Shown: positions 11,690 through 23,790, counted from the stretch's first letter. The stretch is DNA of 64,000 nt from Notamacropus eugenii (GCF_028372415.1 NC_092872.1:513980224-514044223); one strand, 5' to 3'. A program made the numbers and translations. The notes: a model not told the origin generated them from the letters alone.

Positions 11690-12560
11690 ATCATGTAGTT
11701 AGCAATTTAACCTTCATATTATCTTCCACATCCTCTTGGTGTTATATCATGGCTCTTCCCTTTCTAGACTTCACTGTCTGCCTTCTCTGATCGTCTTTTC
11801 ATGCTACTGAACTGTGTTAGAAGTTACAACCCTACTGACTGGGTCCTCTACAAATATATGTTATCTAATCTTAATTGGAATCTCACCGGTGCTGGCAATT
11901 CTTTTAGACTTCTCCGATTGACTCCTTATTACAGTCTCTGTCCTAAACCTTCTTTTCTTTCCTCAAGTTATCTACACCGAGATACAATTTCCCATCTTTT
12001 CCTTTAATAATCTCCTTTCTCTCATTTCCCCTTATTCACCTATTCCTTCTTTCATGTCTATAAACATCTCCAGGTTTTCCATATCCTTCAAAGAAACCTT
12101 CATTTGACCCTGAAATCTGTAAGACTCAAATCCCTCTCATTGCCAAATGACTGCTGTATGGCTCCACCTAAATACCCTTTGGACATCTCAAACTCAACAT
12201 ATCTAAAATGATCTCCTCACCACACCCCCAAACCACTCCTCTTCCTAAGGTCCCTGTTTCTCTTGAGCATATCATCATTCTTTCCAGATCCCATATTTGA
12301 AACCATAGAGTCATTCTGGATTCTTCAATCTACTCAATCTACTCATCCCTCCCCCAGTACCAATCATTTGTGAAGGTTTATTGATACTACCTCTAAAATA
12401 GTTTTCATATCCAACATTTTCTTTCTACTCACTGAATCACCAACCTAGTTTGATTTCTCATTACCTCTTACCTGGAGTAATTAACAAACCTCCTAGATGA
12501 TTTCCTCATTTTCAATTTCTTCATTTCATCCTCTACATCCAATACTAAATACTAAATATT
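11690..12560 (+). mobile_element. L2-type LINE fragment
   Basis: Pyrimidine-rich sequence with L2 hallmarks such as 'tggacatctcaaactcaac', 'gtcattctggattcttcaa' and 'cttacctggagtaattaac'. The left half is less certain. Confidence 0.6.
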
Positions 12561-12739
12561 TAATTAAATAGCACCAATACTAAATATGCTAAAGCATAGG
12601 TCTAACCATGATGTAAACATCACCTTCTTTCACTTCATGGTCAAGAAGCTTCAATGATTTTCTATTTTATTTTCTGTAACAAAATACAAGTTTTTCTTTA
12701 GAACGTCATCCATAATTGCTGCCTCTACTTTTTCCTTTC

Positions 12740-14110
12740 TCCTTTTCTCAGCCCTGTGCAATATGGCTTTGAAACACCTTATTTAAATAAAATGGTCCCT
12801 CCAACATTACCAATGATCTCAAGTTCTAAATCTAATGTCCTTTTCTCAATCCTGATCCTTCTTGACTTCTCAGCAGCATCCGATGCTGTTGATTACTTTT
12901 GTCTCCTTGATTGTCTCTTCTCTCTAGATTTTGTTAATACCACTCTCTCCTGGTTCTTCTATCTGACCAGCAGCTTCTTCTCAGTCTACTTTGCTAGCTC
13001 TTCATCCTTGTCACAACCCTTAATAGAAGGCATCCTTCAAGTATGTGTCCTGGGTTCCCTTCTCTTTCCTCTCTATACTATCTCTCTTGGTAATCTCATT
13101 AGGGGTTCTAATCTAACAGGGTAGAATTCACAGACTTATATATCCAGTCCTACTTTTCCTCCTGAGCTCTAAGCATACATCTCTAAGTGCTTTTTGAATT
13201 TATCAAACTAGATGCCCTGTAGGCATCCCAACATTAACATTTCCAAAACAGAGCTCATCTTTCTCCCCAAATCATTCCCTTTCCAAATATCCTATTATGG
13301 TCCAAGGTACCACCAACTCTCATTTGTACAGGCTTACAACCTTAGTGTCACATTCAACTCCTCACTCTCATTCAGTCCCATGTATCCAATCCATTAGCCA
13401 ATCATATCATTTGTTTTCACTTTTATAACATATACATATATATGCAAATATGCAATCCTCTTATCTCCATTCACATAGCCACAGTTCTAGTTCAGGGTTC
13501 ATCACTTTTATCTCTCCTTGCCCTCTACAAGAGACTTCTAAATCACTAACCTGATTCCAGTATCCCTACTCTAATCCACTCATTTGCCATAGTGATTTTT
13601 TTAGAGCATTGGTCTGACTATGTTCACTCTCCTGCTTATTTAGCTCCAGGGGCTCCCTATTGCTTCCAGGATCAAATATTATGTCAGTTTCATCACTTGT
13701 CCCTTTCTATACCTTGTCCTCTATGATAGACTAACTATATGGTTCTTCTAGCAGGTCCTTCAACAAAGCATCCAATCTCCCATTTCCTTTTCTTTGCATT
13801 GTTTTCCCTCACCTCCAATTTTCCTGGCTTCTTTCAAGTTTCAGCTCAAATGCCATATTCTGCAAATGGCCTGTTCCATCCAGATGCTGCTACATTGCCC
13901 TCCACTTTTAGATTATCTTTGTATGCTCTTACTGTATTGCCTGTACTTAGTTATTTAAATGTTGCCCCACTCCCTCCCCACAATATCCTTTAAGATGTGT
14001 GGCTTCTTGAGGAAAAGGACTTTCCTCCTCCCTTTTCTTTATATTCCCTTGCTTAGCACAGAGTCTATCCAATAGTAAGCACTAAATTAATTCTTCTTAA
14101 TTGACTTAAA
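12740..14110 (+). mobile_element. Long L2 LINE copy, RT C-terminal part to 3' end
   Basis: A second L2 copy restarts upstream in the element ('ttcttgacttctcagcagc', 'ctctcctggttcttctatc'). It runs through the RT C-terminal region (13212-13397 encodes NISKTELIFLPK) and the 'tccaggggctccctattgc' block to the 3' end ('agtaagcactaaattaatt'). All frames are broken. Confidence 0.85.
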
Positions 14111-14117
14111 GGCTGAC

Positions 14118-14205
14118 GTACATACCTATACAACACACATGTGTATATATAGACACAGAATACACATATGTGAATGTGTATGTATATGTGTACACACGTA
14201 TGTTA
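14118..14205. repeat. Degenerate TA/CA/TG-rich tract
   Basis: Alternating pyrimidine-purine sequence with imperfect ACAC, TATA and TGTG runs. Confidence 0.7.
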
Positions 14206-15992
14206 TTTAACTCTAATGGAATATAGGCTTGTTGAGGGGAAAGGTTTAGATACTTAATAAATGCATGCTCAAAGGAATTATCTCATTTGATCTTCACAAC
14301 AAATACTACAGATATCATACCCATTATAGAGATGAAAAAATTGATGCTCAAAGACATTAAGTGCAATTTGTGGATGTTTTTATCCCGGATCACTGTAATC
14401 TATGAGAAAGTTAGTAGACTGCCTTTATGTTAAAGTATCTTTCTTCATGTAATAAAATGGTTGCCTTAAGTGTTCAATTGTTATATAGAGCTTTAAAATA
14501 TAAAATTGGTTTAACTTTCAGCTCTCATTCCATATTTAAGTTCCTAATTCAAACTTCCCATGGAAATGTTACTTGGAAGCTTATAGAAAAATGAAGTCAT
14601 GCTTAGTAGAACATAAAGACTATATATGTCCTATTTTCCCCAAGAGGAGTTCTCATTTCTTCTGGAGAATACAGGCCTGAAGGGTTAGCCTGAACTGAAC
14701 TGCTCAGCCTTAAACATTTTTGCAAAATTATCTTGTTGACAAGTGCAGTATTATAAATTTGAATCCATTAGGCTAAAAGATCCATAAACATTTGAATAAT
14801 GGCCCTTTGCCATCTTCACTAGTCTATCAAACATATCACATGTCCACTCTTCACAATTTCCCTACTGCTACAGTGAATAGCCTGGATCCAGCTTCACCGA
14901 AGCCTTCTCAATCTTGGTGTTCCTCCCACAGTTTCAAAATGCTTCTATTTTGAAGTTCTCATATGAGGATGAGAACACAAAACCATTGTGGAGAGCCCAA
15001 CTTTCAGCCACAGCAACAAATGAATCTTCCTCTTCATAACTTTTTGGGTCATGAAAAAGAAAAGGACACTCAGCAGTTAGCGGATCATGTGAAAAACTGA
15101 CTTTCAGTCTCAGCTGCTGCTTTGACAGCATTTGGAAGAGGCAGTAAAAAAATCCTCCCCATGCATTCCATCTCTGGAACAACTTCTCACTCTATCATCC
15201 CCACATCAAACAGAAATGTGCACTGTGTCGTAGGTTCAGCCCTAGAGAAATTATCAATATTCACACATCTGGCACATATCTGTTGGAAGAAAAAAAATCC
15301 TCATGCCATCTGTATTTTCGCCATTATTTTATAGCAAAATGTCAGTCGATCAACAGAATGAGATACTCTTCTGTCATCTTCTCCAACAGTCTCAAAAATG
15401 TAAACCTAACTCTGTTCCTTGCCTCTTTACATGAAGGTCTCCATGATGGTGAAGAAGAGATGATGTTACCACAAGGGGATAGGATGGGCAGAGGAAGGGC
15501 AGGCAAAAAAATTGTTTGTCTTTCTATAATCTCCCGTCTTCCATAGAGTGTGGAGGAGCCAAATTTCATCAAGTTTGGCACAGTTATAGGAATTAACATG
15601 ACTGAAATATATGCCAGATTTCAAAACAATTTCTAACAGTTTCTGTGAGACTGTGTAAGCAACTGAAAATTGACATGTTGTGTTGTGCCCGAGTCAGCCA
15701 ACTGCTGTCACTGCATAATTAGATTTTCCTGCATGAGAGGAAAGACTTTTCTTTTAAAAATTATGAAATAATGCAGAAGTTAATATAAAGCATAAGTGGG
15801 AATAGCAACATAGATGATAGGTGGATAAATAGATAGATGGATAATGACTTAGGACACACTGACATCCACCCAGTTGAGCAGTCCATAGAGCTGGCTTTGT
15901 GTGCCTCATATATATGATGTGCCTTTTGAAAGGATAGGAGTTCTTCATCCCAATCCAGATGGAGCTGGACCTGTTTGGCTACCAATTGAATA
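14206..15992. other. Non-coding, with an unrecognised frame-rich segment
   Basis: Most of this is unassigned. On the minus strand 15599-15342 and 15182-14934 are open for 85 and 82 codons, and a partly open alternative frame lies between them. I do not recognise the protein. It could be a decayed retrocopy or chance. Confidence 0.3.
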
Positions 15993-16001
15993 AGAGAGAG
16001 G

Positions 16002-16053
<52 letters not shown>
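15993..16053. repeat. (GA)n microsatellite
   Basis: About 60 bp of nearly pure GA, with single interruptions. Confidence 0.97.
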
Positions 16054-16104
16054 TACAGAACTAACTGCCTATCTCAAGCTATTGAATGGGCTGTTACTTT
16101 CTTT

Positions 16105-16260
16105 TGACATAGAATTATAGAATCATAAGCTGGGATGAATCTGGAAAGATTGCCTGGTCCATCTCCCTATAGGCAGAGGTCTGTCTAACCATCTAGGAAA
16201 AATGTCTGTCTCTGCTCTTTCTCAACCTATCCAGGGATGGACTTGACAACTCATGTGTAG
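16105..16260 (-). mobile_element. L3/CR1-type LINE 3' end
   Basis: It begins with 'atagaatcataagctggga' and continues 'cctggtccatctccctat', the complement of the CR1/L3 3' end with its ATTCTATG-like octamer. It is diverged. Confidence 0.6.
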
Positions 16261-16369
16261 AATGAGAAAGGTAACTGCCCTGCTTTCCTGTAGACTCATT
16301 AAGGCCTACCCTTCCTCCACCCACCCTATAGAATATTATATCCAGTTCAGTATTTCATCTTTTAGCAGA

Positions 16370-16735
16370 TATTGACAAATGAGAGCACATGCAGAGAAAG
16401 GTTAACTAGGATGGCTGGGTGACTTAAAACTATCTTACTTGAAGACCACTTGGAGAAATTGTACATCTCTAGCCTTCAGAAGAGAAGATTTGGTGGACAG
16501 GGACACCCACATGACAACCATTTTTAAACACAAGGATGGATGTCCAATGGAAGAGAAATTAGGCTTGTTCCATTTAGCCCCAGAAGGAAGAAATGTGACC
16601 AATGGAGAGAAGTTGCAGTGGGGGCAGATTCTCACTCAAAATCAGAAAGAAACTCCTTAACAATTAGAGGTACTCAAAGTAGAATAGGTTATTTTAGGGG
16701 GATAGTGAATTCTTTGTCACCAGGTTTGTCACATC
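16370..16735 (+). mobile_element. L3/CR1-type LINE fragment
   Basis: Plus-strand blocks 'ccttcagaagagaagattt', 'aggcttgttccatttagcc', 'agaaggaagaaatgtgacc' and 'aactccttaacaattagag' match, from memory, the conserved stretch just upstream of the CR1/L3 3' end. The open frames at 16439-16860 come from it and are not a host gene. Confidence 0.8.
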
Positions 16736-16879
16736 CAAAGGGTACGTCACATAGTTCTTGGCTCTCATGTCTCCCAAGAACTTCCTCTCTTGACCTTTTT
16801 CAAGATATTTTGACTATGAGATATTTTGACTGGATGTACAGCAGCATTTCAAATTCATGACTAAAACAGAACTCAATAT

Positions 16880-17340
16880 TTTTCCTCTATAAATCCACCC
16901 TTCTTCCAAAGGTCCTCATTTCTGTTGAACTTCAATCTCTATGTTCTTCCAATTCCCATATTTAAAATCTGGAATTTATTCCTGACTTCTCACTCTTCCA
17001 TATCCCACATATACAATCCATTGCTAAGTCTTGCGAATTCTATCTCCCCAACACATCTCACATGTGTGCTTCTCAATATTCATCCTGCTCCAACCCTAGT
17101 TTAGACCTTTATCATCTGGACTATGGCATCTGAATTGGTCTTTTTGCTCTGTAACCCAACCATTCTCTAACTTACAAGTGTGACCATATCACTCTCCGCT
17201 TTGATTAACTCCAGTGGCTCTCTATTATCTGTGGGACTAAATACAGATCCTTCTTTTTAGCATTAAAAAAATCACAACCTGGCTTCAAGCTACTTTTCCA
17301 ACCTTGTACATTAGTTGCATTCACACATTCCTTGGTCTAA
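16880..17340 (+). mobile_element. L2 LINE fragment
   Basis: Contains the L2 blocks 'tatacaatccattgctaag', 'tctggactatggcatctga', 'tccagtggctctctattat' and 'cacaacctggcttcaagct', in plus orientation. Confidence 0.85.
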
Positions 17341-17604
17341 CCAATTTAGTGTTAATCACAGAAGGGTCAGACATCTCTACTGAATCAATCCATCTAAAGC
17401 AAACTAGGTGTGAATAAATCTTAAATCAATTTGAAAGAATCATAGGAACCTGAGGCCACTAAATGAATTCAGATGATCCCACATTGGAGATATCTGGTGA
17501 ATGATTGATTATTTCAATGGTTTTCTTGTTTTTCTTATATGGAATATTCTTTGGCTTCGCACTATCTCCTATGCTTGGAATGGTCAGTGCCTCCAGGAAC
17601 CATT

Positions 17605-17924
17605 TAAAAAAACAAATTTATTTATTTATTTTTAGTTTTCAACATTCACTTCCATAATTTAAAAAATTTTCTCCACCTTCCTCCTCTCCCCTCTCCCTAA
17701 AACAGTGTCCAATATGATATAGGCTCTACATATGCATTCTTATTTAATATATTTTCACATTAGTCATGTTGGGTAGAAGAAGTAGAATGAATGGGAGGAA
17801 CCAAGAGAAAGAAAAAACAAAACAAAACTGCTGAGAAGACCTAAGTCTAACAAAATCGGTCATTGCACAATGTGGTTGTTACTATGTACAATGTTCTCCT
17901 GGTTCTGTTCACTTCACTAAGCAT
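17605..17924 (-). mobile_element. 5'-truncated L1 (3' end only)
   Basis: Minus-strand 320-bp copy of the same L1 3' end as at 43950-44368. Shared blocks include 'aacatgactaatgt' and 'gtgaatgttgaaaac'. The direct repeat caggaaccatt at 17594-17604 and 17925-17935 is a perfect 11-bp target-site duplication, which fixes both ends. Confidence 0.9.
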
Positions 17925-17959
17925 CAGGAACCATTGATTTTTAAGGAAAGTACCCAGAT

Positions 17960-18215
17960 CAGCCCAGCAGCAAGATGGCACAATGGAAAGAGCACTGGGC
18001 CTAGGGTTAGAAAGCCCTGAGTTGAAATACAGCCTCAGACACTTACTAGGTGTGTGATCTTGGGCAAGTCACTTAACCCTGTTTGCCTCAGTTCCTCTTC
18101 TGTAAAACAAGCTGAAGAAGGAAATGACAGACCACTTTAGTATCTTTGCCCTCCCAAAAAAAACCTCAAAAGGGATCATGAAGAGTCAGATATGACTGAA
18201 ACAACTGAACAACAT
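17960..18215 (+). mobile_element. tRNA-SINE with 'actgaacaac' tail
   Basis: It has a head ('aatggaaagagcactgggc'), the 'gggcaagtcacttaaccct' block, then the tail 'gaagaaggaaatgacagac', 'tatctttgcc' and 'gactgaaacaactgaacaac'. It is nearly full length and belongs to the same family as 20475-20715, 26095-26350 and 48305-48545. Confidence 0.9.
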
Positions 18216-18379
18216 CAATTACCTAGACCAGTCATGTTCACTCCTTTATCCCTTTCTGGGCTCTACTTTTGACTCTCCATAGTCCTTTCTCCACCATTCC
18301 ATGGTAACTTTCTTACCCTGGAAGATCCCTGTGCCTTCTTCTTCTGATTAGTCAGTTCTTCCAGAAACCTCCAGACCAT

Positions 18380-18605
18380 GTTCACTCCTCCATTCATCTC
18401 AAGGCTCTGCTCCTGACACCCCATCAACCCTGTTCGTTTTCTTTTATCCCTTACACCCTTTTAGCTTCCTTGCATGTGTTGTCTTCCCCTCATTTGAATG
18501 TAAGCTCCTCGAGGCCAGGGACTGTCTTTCTTTTTGCTTATTATTTGTATGCTCAGCACTTTGTCAAGTATCTGGCACTAAGTATTTAATAAATGCTTCT
18601 TGACT
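18380..18605 (+). mobile_element. L2 3' end
   Basis: Typical 'gtaagctcctcgaggccag', 'ggactgtctttc', 'tggcactaagtatttaata' and 'aatgcttcttgact' end sequence. Confidence 0.85.
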
Positions 18606-18619
18606 TGAAAAAAATGCTC

Positions 18620-19165
18620 TCCCTCCTCACCTCTTCTTCTTAGAATCCTTTAAGCCCTGCTGAAGTGCCACATTCTTAATGAAACTTCCTGACCCTCCTT
18701 CTAGATGCTTGTGCCTTCCCCTTCCCCCAAGAAATCTTGTCCTTATTTTATTTATAATTTATATATACTTACATATGTTGCATTCCTTGATCAGATGTAT
18801 ACTCTTTGAATTTCACAGCAGTTTCATTTTTGTCTTTATATTACCAGTGATTATTTAGCACATGATTATGTCTCTGTATCCAATAACAGATCATTAGCTC
18901 TATGAGGACAGGAACCATGTTATACTTAATCTTTCTATCTTTCCCACTTTGGGACATAGTGCTCTAATACGGTTGGTGCTTATTAAATTTCTTTTGCTTA
19001 ATTATGCCTTGCCTCCACTGATAGAGTTTGAAATTCTAGAAAACAGGGACCGTATCTTATACTTATTTTGTACCCTTTCCCCAATTCCACCTTATACCTA
19101 CCACATTAAGGGCACAGGAGAGGTGCTCAATGAATTTTTGTTGGTTGAGTATGTGATTTTTCCAA
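18620..19165 (+). mobile_element. Further L2-type 3' end fragments
   Basis: Several partial L2 3' ends in plus orientation: 'gaaacttcctgaccctcct' near 18680, 'gctctatgaggacaggaac' near 18897, and 'ctagaaaacagggaccgta' then 'aggtgctcaatgaattttt' at 19035-19140. Confidence 0.6.
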
Positions 19166-19734
19166 ATTCTAAATTATTGCATGCGACACAGTCCAATGGA
19201 AGATGAAAAGTTAGCCATGCATCTTAAATATCATTGGCTTATTTGGTTATTGTCTGACCTCTGAAACAACATGTTCTCACATAAGAAAACTTCACTGCCC
19301 ATCACCAGCAGGGGCAGAAGAGGTTGAGGACCATGTATTTTTACAACATGAAAAAGGGGATAGAGAATACAATATGGGAATTGAAAGTGTCTTGTCATGA
19401 GTAACCTATATCTGGCTAAATTCTTTGAAAACGAGAATCAGGTTCTTGATTTTTATTGTTTTTCATTCTTTTAATGGGAATCTTTGGTTTCTTTCAAATT
19501 CGCTGTATACTTGATATGTTACTGTGGAACAAGCTGAATTGTTTTTAAATGATTTTTTTTCAATTGGAAAAAAATCTTCACTTTAGAGTTGCTATTTCTT
19601 CTATCTGGAGTCAATCTATTATTATAAATGTACTTTTAGGTTAAAATATGGACTCTCATTTATGAATTAAAGAAACTAAACCTAGTCATAAGAACGTAAT
19701 ACTGGATCATCTGTATTCTACTACCCTGAAGTAG

Positions 19735-20240
19735 TATTATATAATGAAAAGTCAGGTCTGTGTTCAAATCCTGGCTCTGTCTCTTAGTAGCTGTGAGATA
19801 TTGGGGATAGGGGAATAAAACACTTAATGCTTACTTAATGCTTACTAGGCACTTAATGCTTATGCCAAACACTGTGGTAAGTTGTTTACAAATATTATTT
19901 AATTTGATCCTCAGAACAACACTGAGAGGTATCATTACCCTCATTTTATAGTTGAGGAACTGAGCCAGACAGAGGCTAAGTGAATTGCCCAGACTGATAC
20001 AACCAGGAAATGTCTGAGGCTAGATTTGAACTCAGGTCTCCCTGACTTGAGACACTCTATCCATTATACCACTAGCTAGGCAAGTCACAAACTCTCTGCA
20101 CCCCACTTGTCTTCTATAAAATGGAGTTGATACATCATGCATACCTATCTCATAGGGTTAACATGAGTTTCAAGTGAGACAACAGGTGTAAAGAAACTTT
20201 TGTAAACCTTAAAACACTGTACGTAAGTAAGCTATTATTA
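19735..20240 (+). mobile_element. MIR split by a minus-strand SINE
   Basis: The MIR head ('tgttcaaatcctggctctg', to about 19800) and its continuation ('gcaagtcacaaactctc' onward from about 20080) belong to one plus-strand copy. It is interrupted by the minus-strand SINE at about 19805-20079. Confidence 0.75.
19805..20079 (-). mobile_element. MIR/CORE-type SINE inserted in a MIR
   Basis: Complement of a full SINE: 'aacactgtggtaag', 'ctcattttatagttgagga', 'gatttgaactcaggtctcc', 'ctctatccattatacca'. It lies inside the plus-strand MIR. Confidence 0.8.
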
Positions 20241-20311
20241 GTCTTCCAACATCCAGCGCTCTCTACTGGATCACACTCTCTCTCAAATAATGCTTGTGAA
20301 TGCTCTGTGAA

Positions 20312-20420
20312 AAATGGAGAGCACTATAGTGTAATGGAAAGAAAAATAGGTTTAGAGTTGGAGGATTTGGATTCAAATCCAAGCTCTGTCTCTCACTGAC
20401 TCTGTGACTTTGGGCAAATC
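20312..20420 (+). mobile_element. MIR-type SINE head, truncated
   Basis: 'ggattcaaatccaagctct' and 'gtgactttgggcaaatc' identify the 5' half of a plus-strand MIR. Confidence 0.7.
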
Positions 20421-20474
20421 TAAGCTTGTTGGGACATTATAGCTTTTAAGAATAGCCTAAATCCACACAAGGGC

Positions 20475-20715
20475 ATGCTTGTGTACATAGCATCAGGTCT
20501 CAAGTCAGAAGGACCCATCTTCCTGAGTTCAAATATGTCCTCAGACACTTACTAGCTTTGTGACCCTGGGCAAGTCACTTAACCCTGTTTGCCTCAGTTT
20601 TTTCATTTGTAAAATGAGTTGGAGAAGGAAATACCAAACCACTCTAATATCTTTGCCAAGAAAATCCCAAATTGGGTCACAGAATCAGACATGACTGAAA
20701 ACAACTAAACAACAG
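20475..20715 (+). mobile_element. tRNA-SINE with 'actgaaaacaac' tail
   Basis: It carries 'gaccctgggcaagtcactt', 'tttgtaaaatgagttggag', 'atctttgccaagaaaatcc' and an 'aacaactaaacaacagc' tail. The extreme 5' end is diverged. Confidence 0.85.
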
Positions 20716-21535
20716 CAAAATCCAGACTCCCATGCTACAATTAACCTCTACTCATCCCTAAGGCTGGAAGCCTGAAAGCACCTCCAGGGTTTCTGCAGTT
20801 GGAATGAGATCCACATATGCCTCTAAATATCTCTAAACAGAAGAATCACTGGGTATCACTCAAGAGGCACTACAGTCTAGCTCAAAGTAGGCAGAAGTCC
20901 TGGGTCTCATTCTTATATAATCAATTACTGCCTGTGACTTAATTCCCCATTGTCTGAATGTTTTTCTGCTTAAGGCATCAGCAAACAATAAATCATCTTG
21001 CTATCTTTGCCATCATGTATGGGCCCATTACTTCACACGTGGTAATTACAATCAGGAAAAGAACCTAAAGTAAGTGGTGGGGGGAGTCTTCCCAGTGAAA
21101 TGGTCTTAAAAGTTTTTTTTTTTTTAAACAGCATTATTGAATGATCAAAGATCACCATCGCATTTGTGGTTACTATTTACTATTTCAACTCTGTCATTTT
21201 ATATGTTGGAGAAACTCCTAACAGGTCCAAACTCCAAAGCGGGGAAAATTACTTAAGAAACTTGAAGATTCTGTAGTTTTATGTTTTAAGTGCTCAGATA
21301 ACTTTAATATCTAAATTGAAAAATGAGAAAAGTATCCATGGGGAAAAAAGGGCTTATTGAAATTTCCCTTAGGTTCATCAAGTATTGTCATATATTTCTC
21401 TAAAAATTTTTGAATTGGTTAAGTGCAATTTCGGTGAATATACTGCCTCTCTCAGGGTTCACAGCAAGGGAAATAGAATCTATGCTTTGATTGGGTATAG
21501 GATATGACTATAAATACTCATGTATTTGACATACC
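20716..21535. other. Non-coding, no assigned repeat
   Basis: Only a T11 run near 21113-21124 stands out. No gene is seen. Confidence 0.4.
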
Positions 21536-21539
21536 TTAG

Positions 21540-21612
21540 AAAAGTCGTCATTCCTGGAGGCAAAATATTGGACTAGATGCTTTTTCACCCCTGTGATTCT
21601 GTGATTCGTTCA
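21540..21612 (+). mobile_element. L3/CR1 3' terminus with octamer repeats
   Basis: The 'tattggactagatg' block is followed by 'gtgattctgtgattc'. This is the short ATTCTGTG tandem typical of CR1-clade 3' ends. Confidence 0.65.
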
Positions 21613-22124
21613 TCATCAACTAGCAAATCAAAGATAATTTGGTAGAGATATAGGATGTCCCAAGATACCTGTTTTAGAATTCTTTTTAGACATATTTTTG
21701 AAATATAGATATGCACAAGTTTATATTCACATGCACATATATGTTTGTACACACATACACATACAGATCCCCTATGAATTGGATTTGATTTTTAAATGTC
21801 CCATTCCTAACCTTACTTTGTATTTTTTGATAATCTGTGGCATTCTAGATAGGACCTGCCATATAGTCATTAGTTGCTTGGTAGAGGTGACAGCAGTTCT
21901 CAGACAGCGATGAAGTCAATCTTAGCCATGAAGAGTTGAGTTGACATAGAATATTTATAAAATATCTTCTTTCCTTTAAACTAGTTCAGCCTTGATGACA
22001 TAATTGCCATAGTGCAGGCTGGTTTTACAAACTGGAGGGTTGGAAATAAGGAAAACAAATTCCTCTGCATTCCTTCCCTTACTTACCCTAGTAGGAAGGG
22101 GTTGAAATTAAGTTGAGATCCTAA

Positions 22125-22290
22125 AATCTCTGGGTTGAAAGGGATCTCAGAGGGCAGCTAATCCAACCCCTATCTGAACAGGAATCCTTTCTACCATACC
22201 AGACAAGCATTCATCTGACTTCTGCTTGAAGATCTATAACCACTACCCTCATTATCTTTTTGGACAATTCCTAAAGCTGTTTGTTTCTGG
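22125..22290 (-). mobile_element. L3/CR1 3' region
   Basis: 'ctaatccaacccctatctg', 'acaggaatcctttctacca' and 'tctgcttgaagatctataa' match the antisense of the CR1/L3 3' UTR. Confidence 0.7.
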
Positions 22291-22585
22291 ATTGGTAAAA
22301 ACATGTCACTATCTTGACCAATAATTGAAGCTTCATTTACACAGTCTGTACAAGTTAATAGTAGCTGATGCTTTTAGATATCAGGAGAAGCTCTTGTTCA
22401 TAAGCTAACATTTAAATAATTAATGGATATTCAGAGACAAGAATTAGTTGAGCACGTTCTACCTAACTCTATGCTAGGTGCTGTACGGGACACAGAAAAT
22501 GGGTGGGAAGTGGGGACCAAGCATATATTAAACGTCTATCAACTACTTATGTATCTAAGGTCATTTTTAGTCATTCTGTTCTATA

Positions 22586-22740
22586 TCTGGCCACTATATC
22601 CAGATAGCGCTGGAAGAGAAAGTAAGGCTGGTGACTTTACACAGCCCTCCCTCACTTAAATCCAATTTATGTGCAATTCATGGCATTACCTTCCTGATGC
22701 ATGGTCCTCTTCAAAAAGGAAGTATGAACAACAACAACGA
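22586..22740 (+). mobile_element. RTE-tailed SINE (Mar1-like) 3' part
   Basis: 'aaggctggtgactttacac', 'agccctccctcacttaaat' and 'gatgcatggtcctcttca', ending in an 'aacaacaacaac' tail, match the tail family at 50740 and 45183. Confidence 0.85.
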
Positions 22741-22972
22741 CCAATTACGTAACAGGCATTCTGCTAAGCGCTTTATAAAGATCCTCACAACATCCTTGGG
22801 AGGAAGGTACTATTATGATCCTCATTTTACAGGTGAGAAAATTGAGGTAGGCAGAGGTTAGGCGACTTGCCCAGGGTCACACAGCTAGTAGCTATTTGAG
22901 GACAAATTTAGACTCTGGTCTCCCTGACTCCAGGCTCCAAACTATGTGCACTATGGCGCCACCTAGCAGCCT
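22741..22972 (-). mobile_element. MIR/CORE-type SINE
   Basis: Complement of a near-complete SINE: 'aacaggcattctgctaagc', 'gatcctcattttacaggtg', 'cagggtcacacagctagta' and 'ctatggcgccacctagcag'. It directly abuts the preceding SINE tail. Confidence 0.9.
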
Positions 22973-23000
22973 CAGAGAAGCATAATTCAATTTAACTCCC

Positions 23001-23015
23001 CTATCTATCTGTCCA

Positions 23016-23049
<34 letters not shown>
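23001..23049. repeat. (CTGT)n / (CTAT)n tetranucleotide repeat
   Basis: ATCT units run into about eight CTGT units. Confidence 0.95.
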
Positions 23050-23064
23050 ACCTACTATGTGCAA

Positions 23065-23405
23065 GAGGCACTGCTGTGTGTTTGATCATTTGTACCTCTT
23101 ACCTGGAATGTGCCCCCTCCCCACCTCTATCTTCTTTGAATCTCTGGCTTCTTTCAAGGTTCAGCCTAAGTACCACCTTCAACAGGAAACCTTTCCCCAG
23201 TTTAGCATACCCTTCTTCTGTTTGTCTTCGACCTCCTCTGTATCCATCCTGTATGTACCTATTCATGTACCTATGGTCTCCTCCATTAGAATGTTAAACC
23301 CTTGAAGGCAGGGATTTTTTTTTCTTTTTCTTTGTCTCCCCAGAGCTTAACACAGTGACTTCATAGAAGAGAAGACTTTTGTAAATGTTTGTTATTAGGT
23401 TGACT
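23065..23405 (+). mobile_element. L2 3' region
   Basis: 'acctggaatgtgccccctc', 'ggcttctttcaaggttcag', 'cttgaaggcagggattt' and 'gtaaatgtttgttattagg' are in the L2 order. Confidence 0.85.
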
Positions 23406-23790
23406 GAAAACAGTCCTGCCCTCAAGGCAGTTATGATTTCTTCACCAAATATAATACATTTACAAAGCAAGAAATGCAAAGGACATACAAAGTAATACAA
23501 AATAATTTTAGGAGGGAGAAAATACAACTAACTAAGGAAATCAGGAAACATCTTCTGGGGAACTGAACCTTGAACTGAACCTTGAAGGCAGATAGGGATT
23601 CCATGAGGAGTACGATCTAGGCATGGAGGACCAACCCTTTTTGTAAAGGCAAGAGAGATGTATGGTCAAGTGCTGAGAACAGCTGGCAGGCTAGGAGAGT
23701 ACATGGAGAGAAGCAATAAGAAATATGACTTAAATGGTAGGTGGGGCTGAGATTATGGAGACCTTTAAATGCAAGAATCTTAAAACAGTA
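23406..23790 (-). mobile_element. L2 fragment, antisense
   Basis: Purine-rich complement of L2 3' sequence: 'ctgccctcaaggcagttat', 'aactgaaccttgaaggcag', 'aggcatggaggaccaaccc' and 'ggagacctttaaatgcaag'. Confidence 0.65.

Noticed and set aside
12756-13124. 122-codon hydrophobic frame resembling a membrane protein
   Set aside because: The DNA is L2. The pyrimidine-rich sense strand gives Leu/Phe/Ser-rich translations.
23001-23049. Possible CRISPR-like or minisatellite array
   Set aside because: It is a plain tetranucleotide microsatellite. No spaced direct repeats of CRISPR type exist anywhere in the window.
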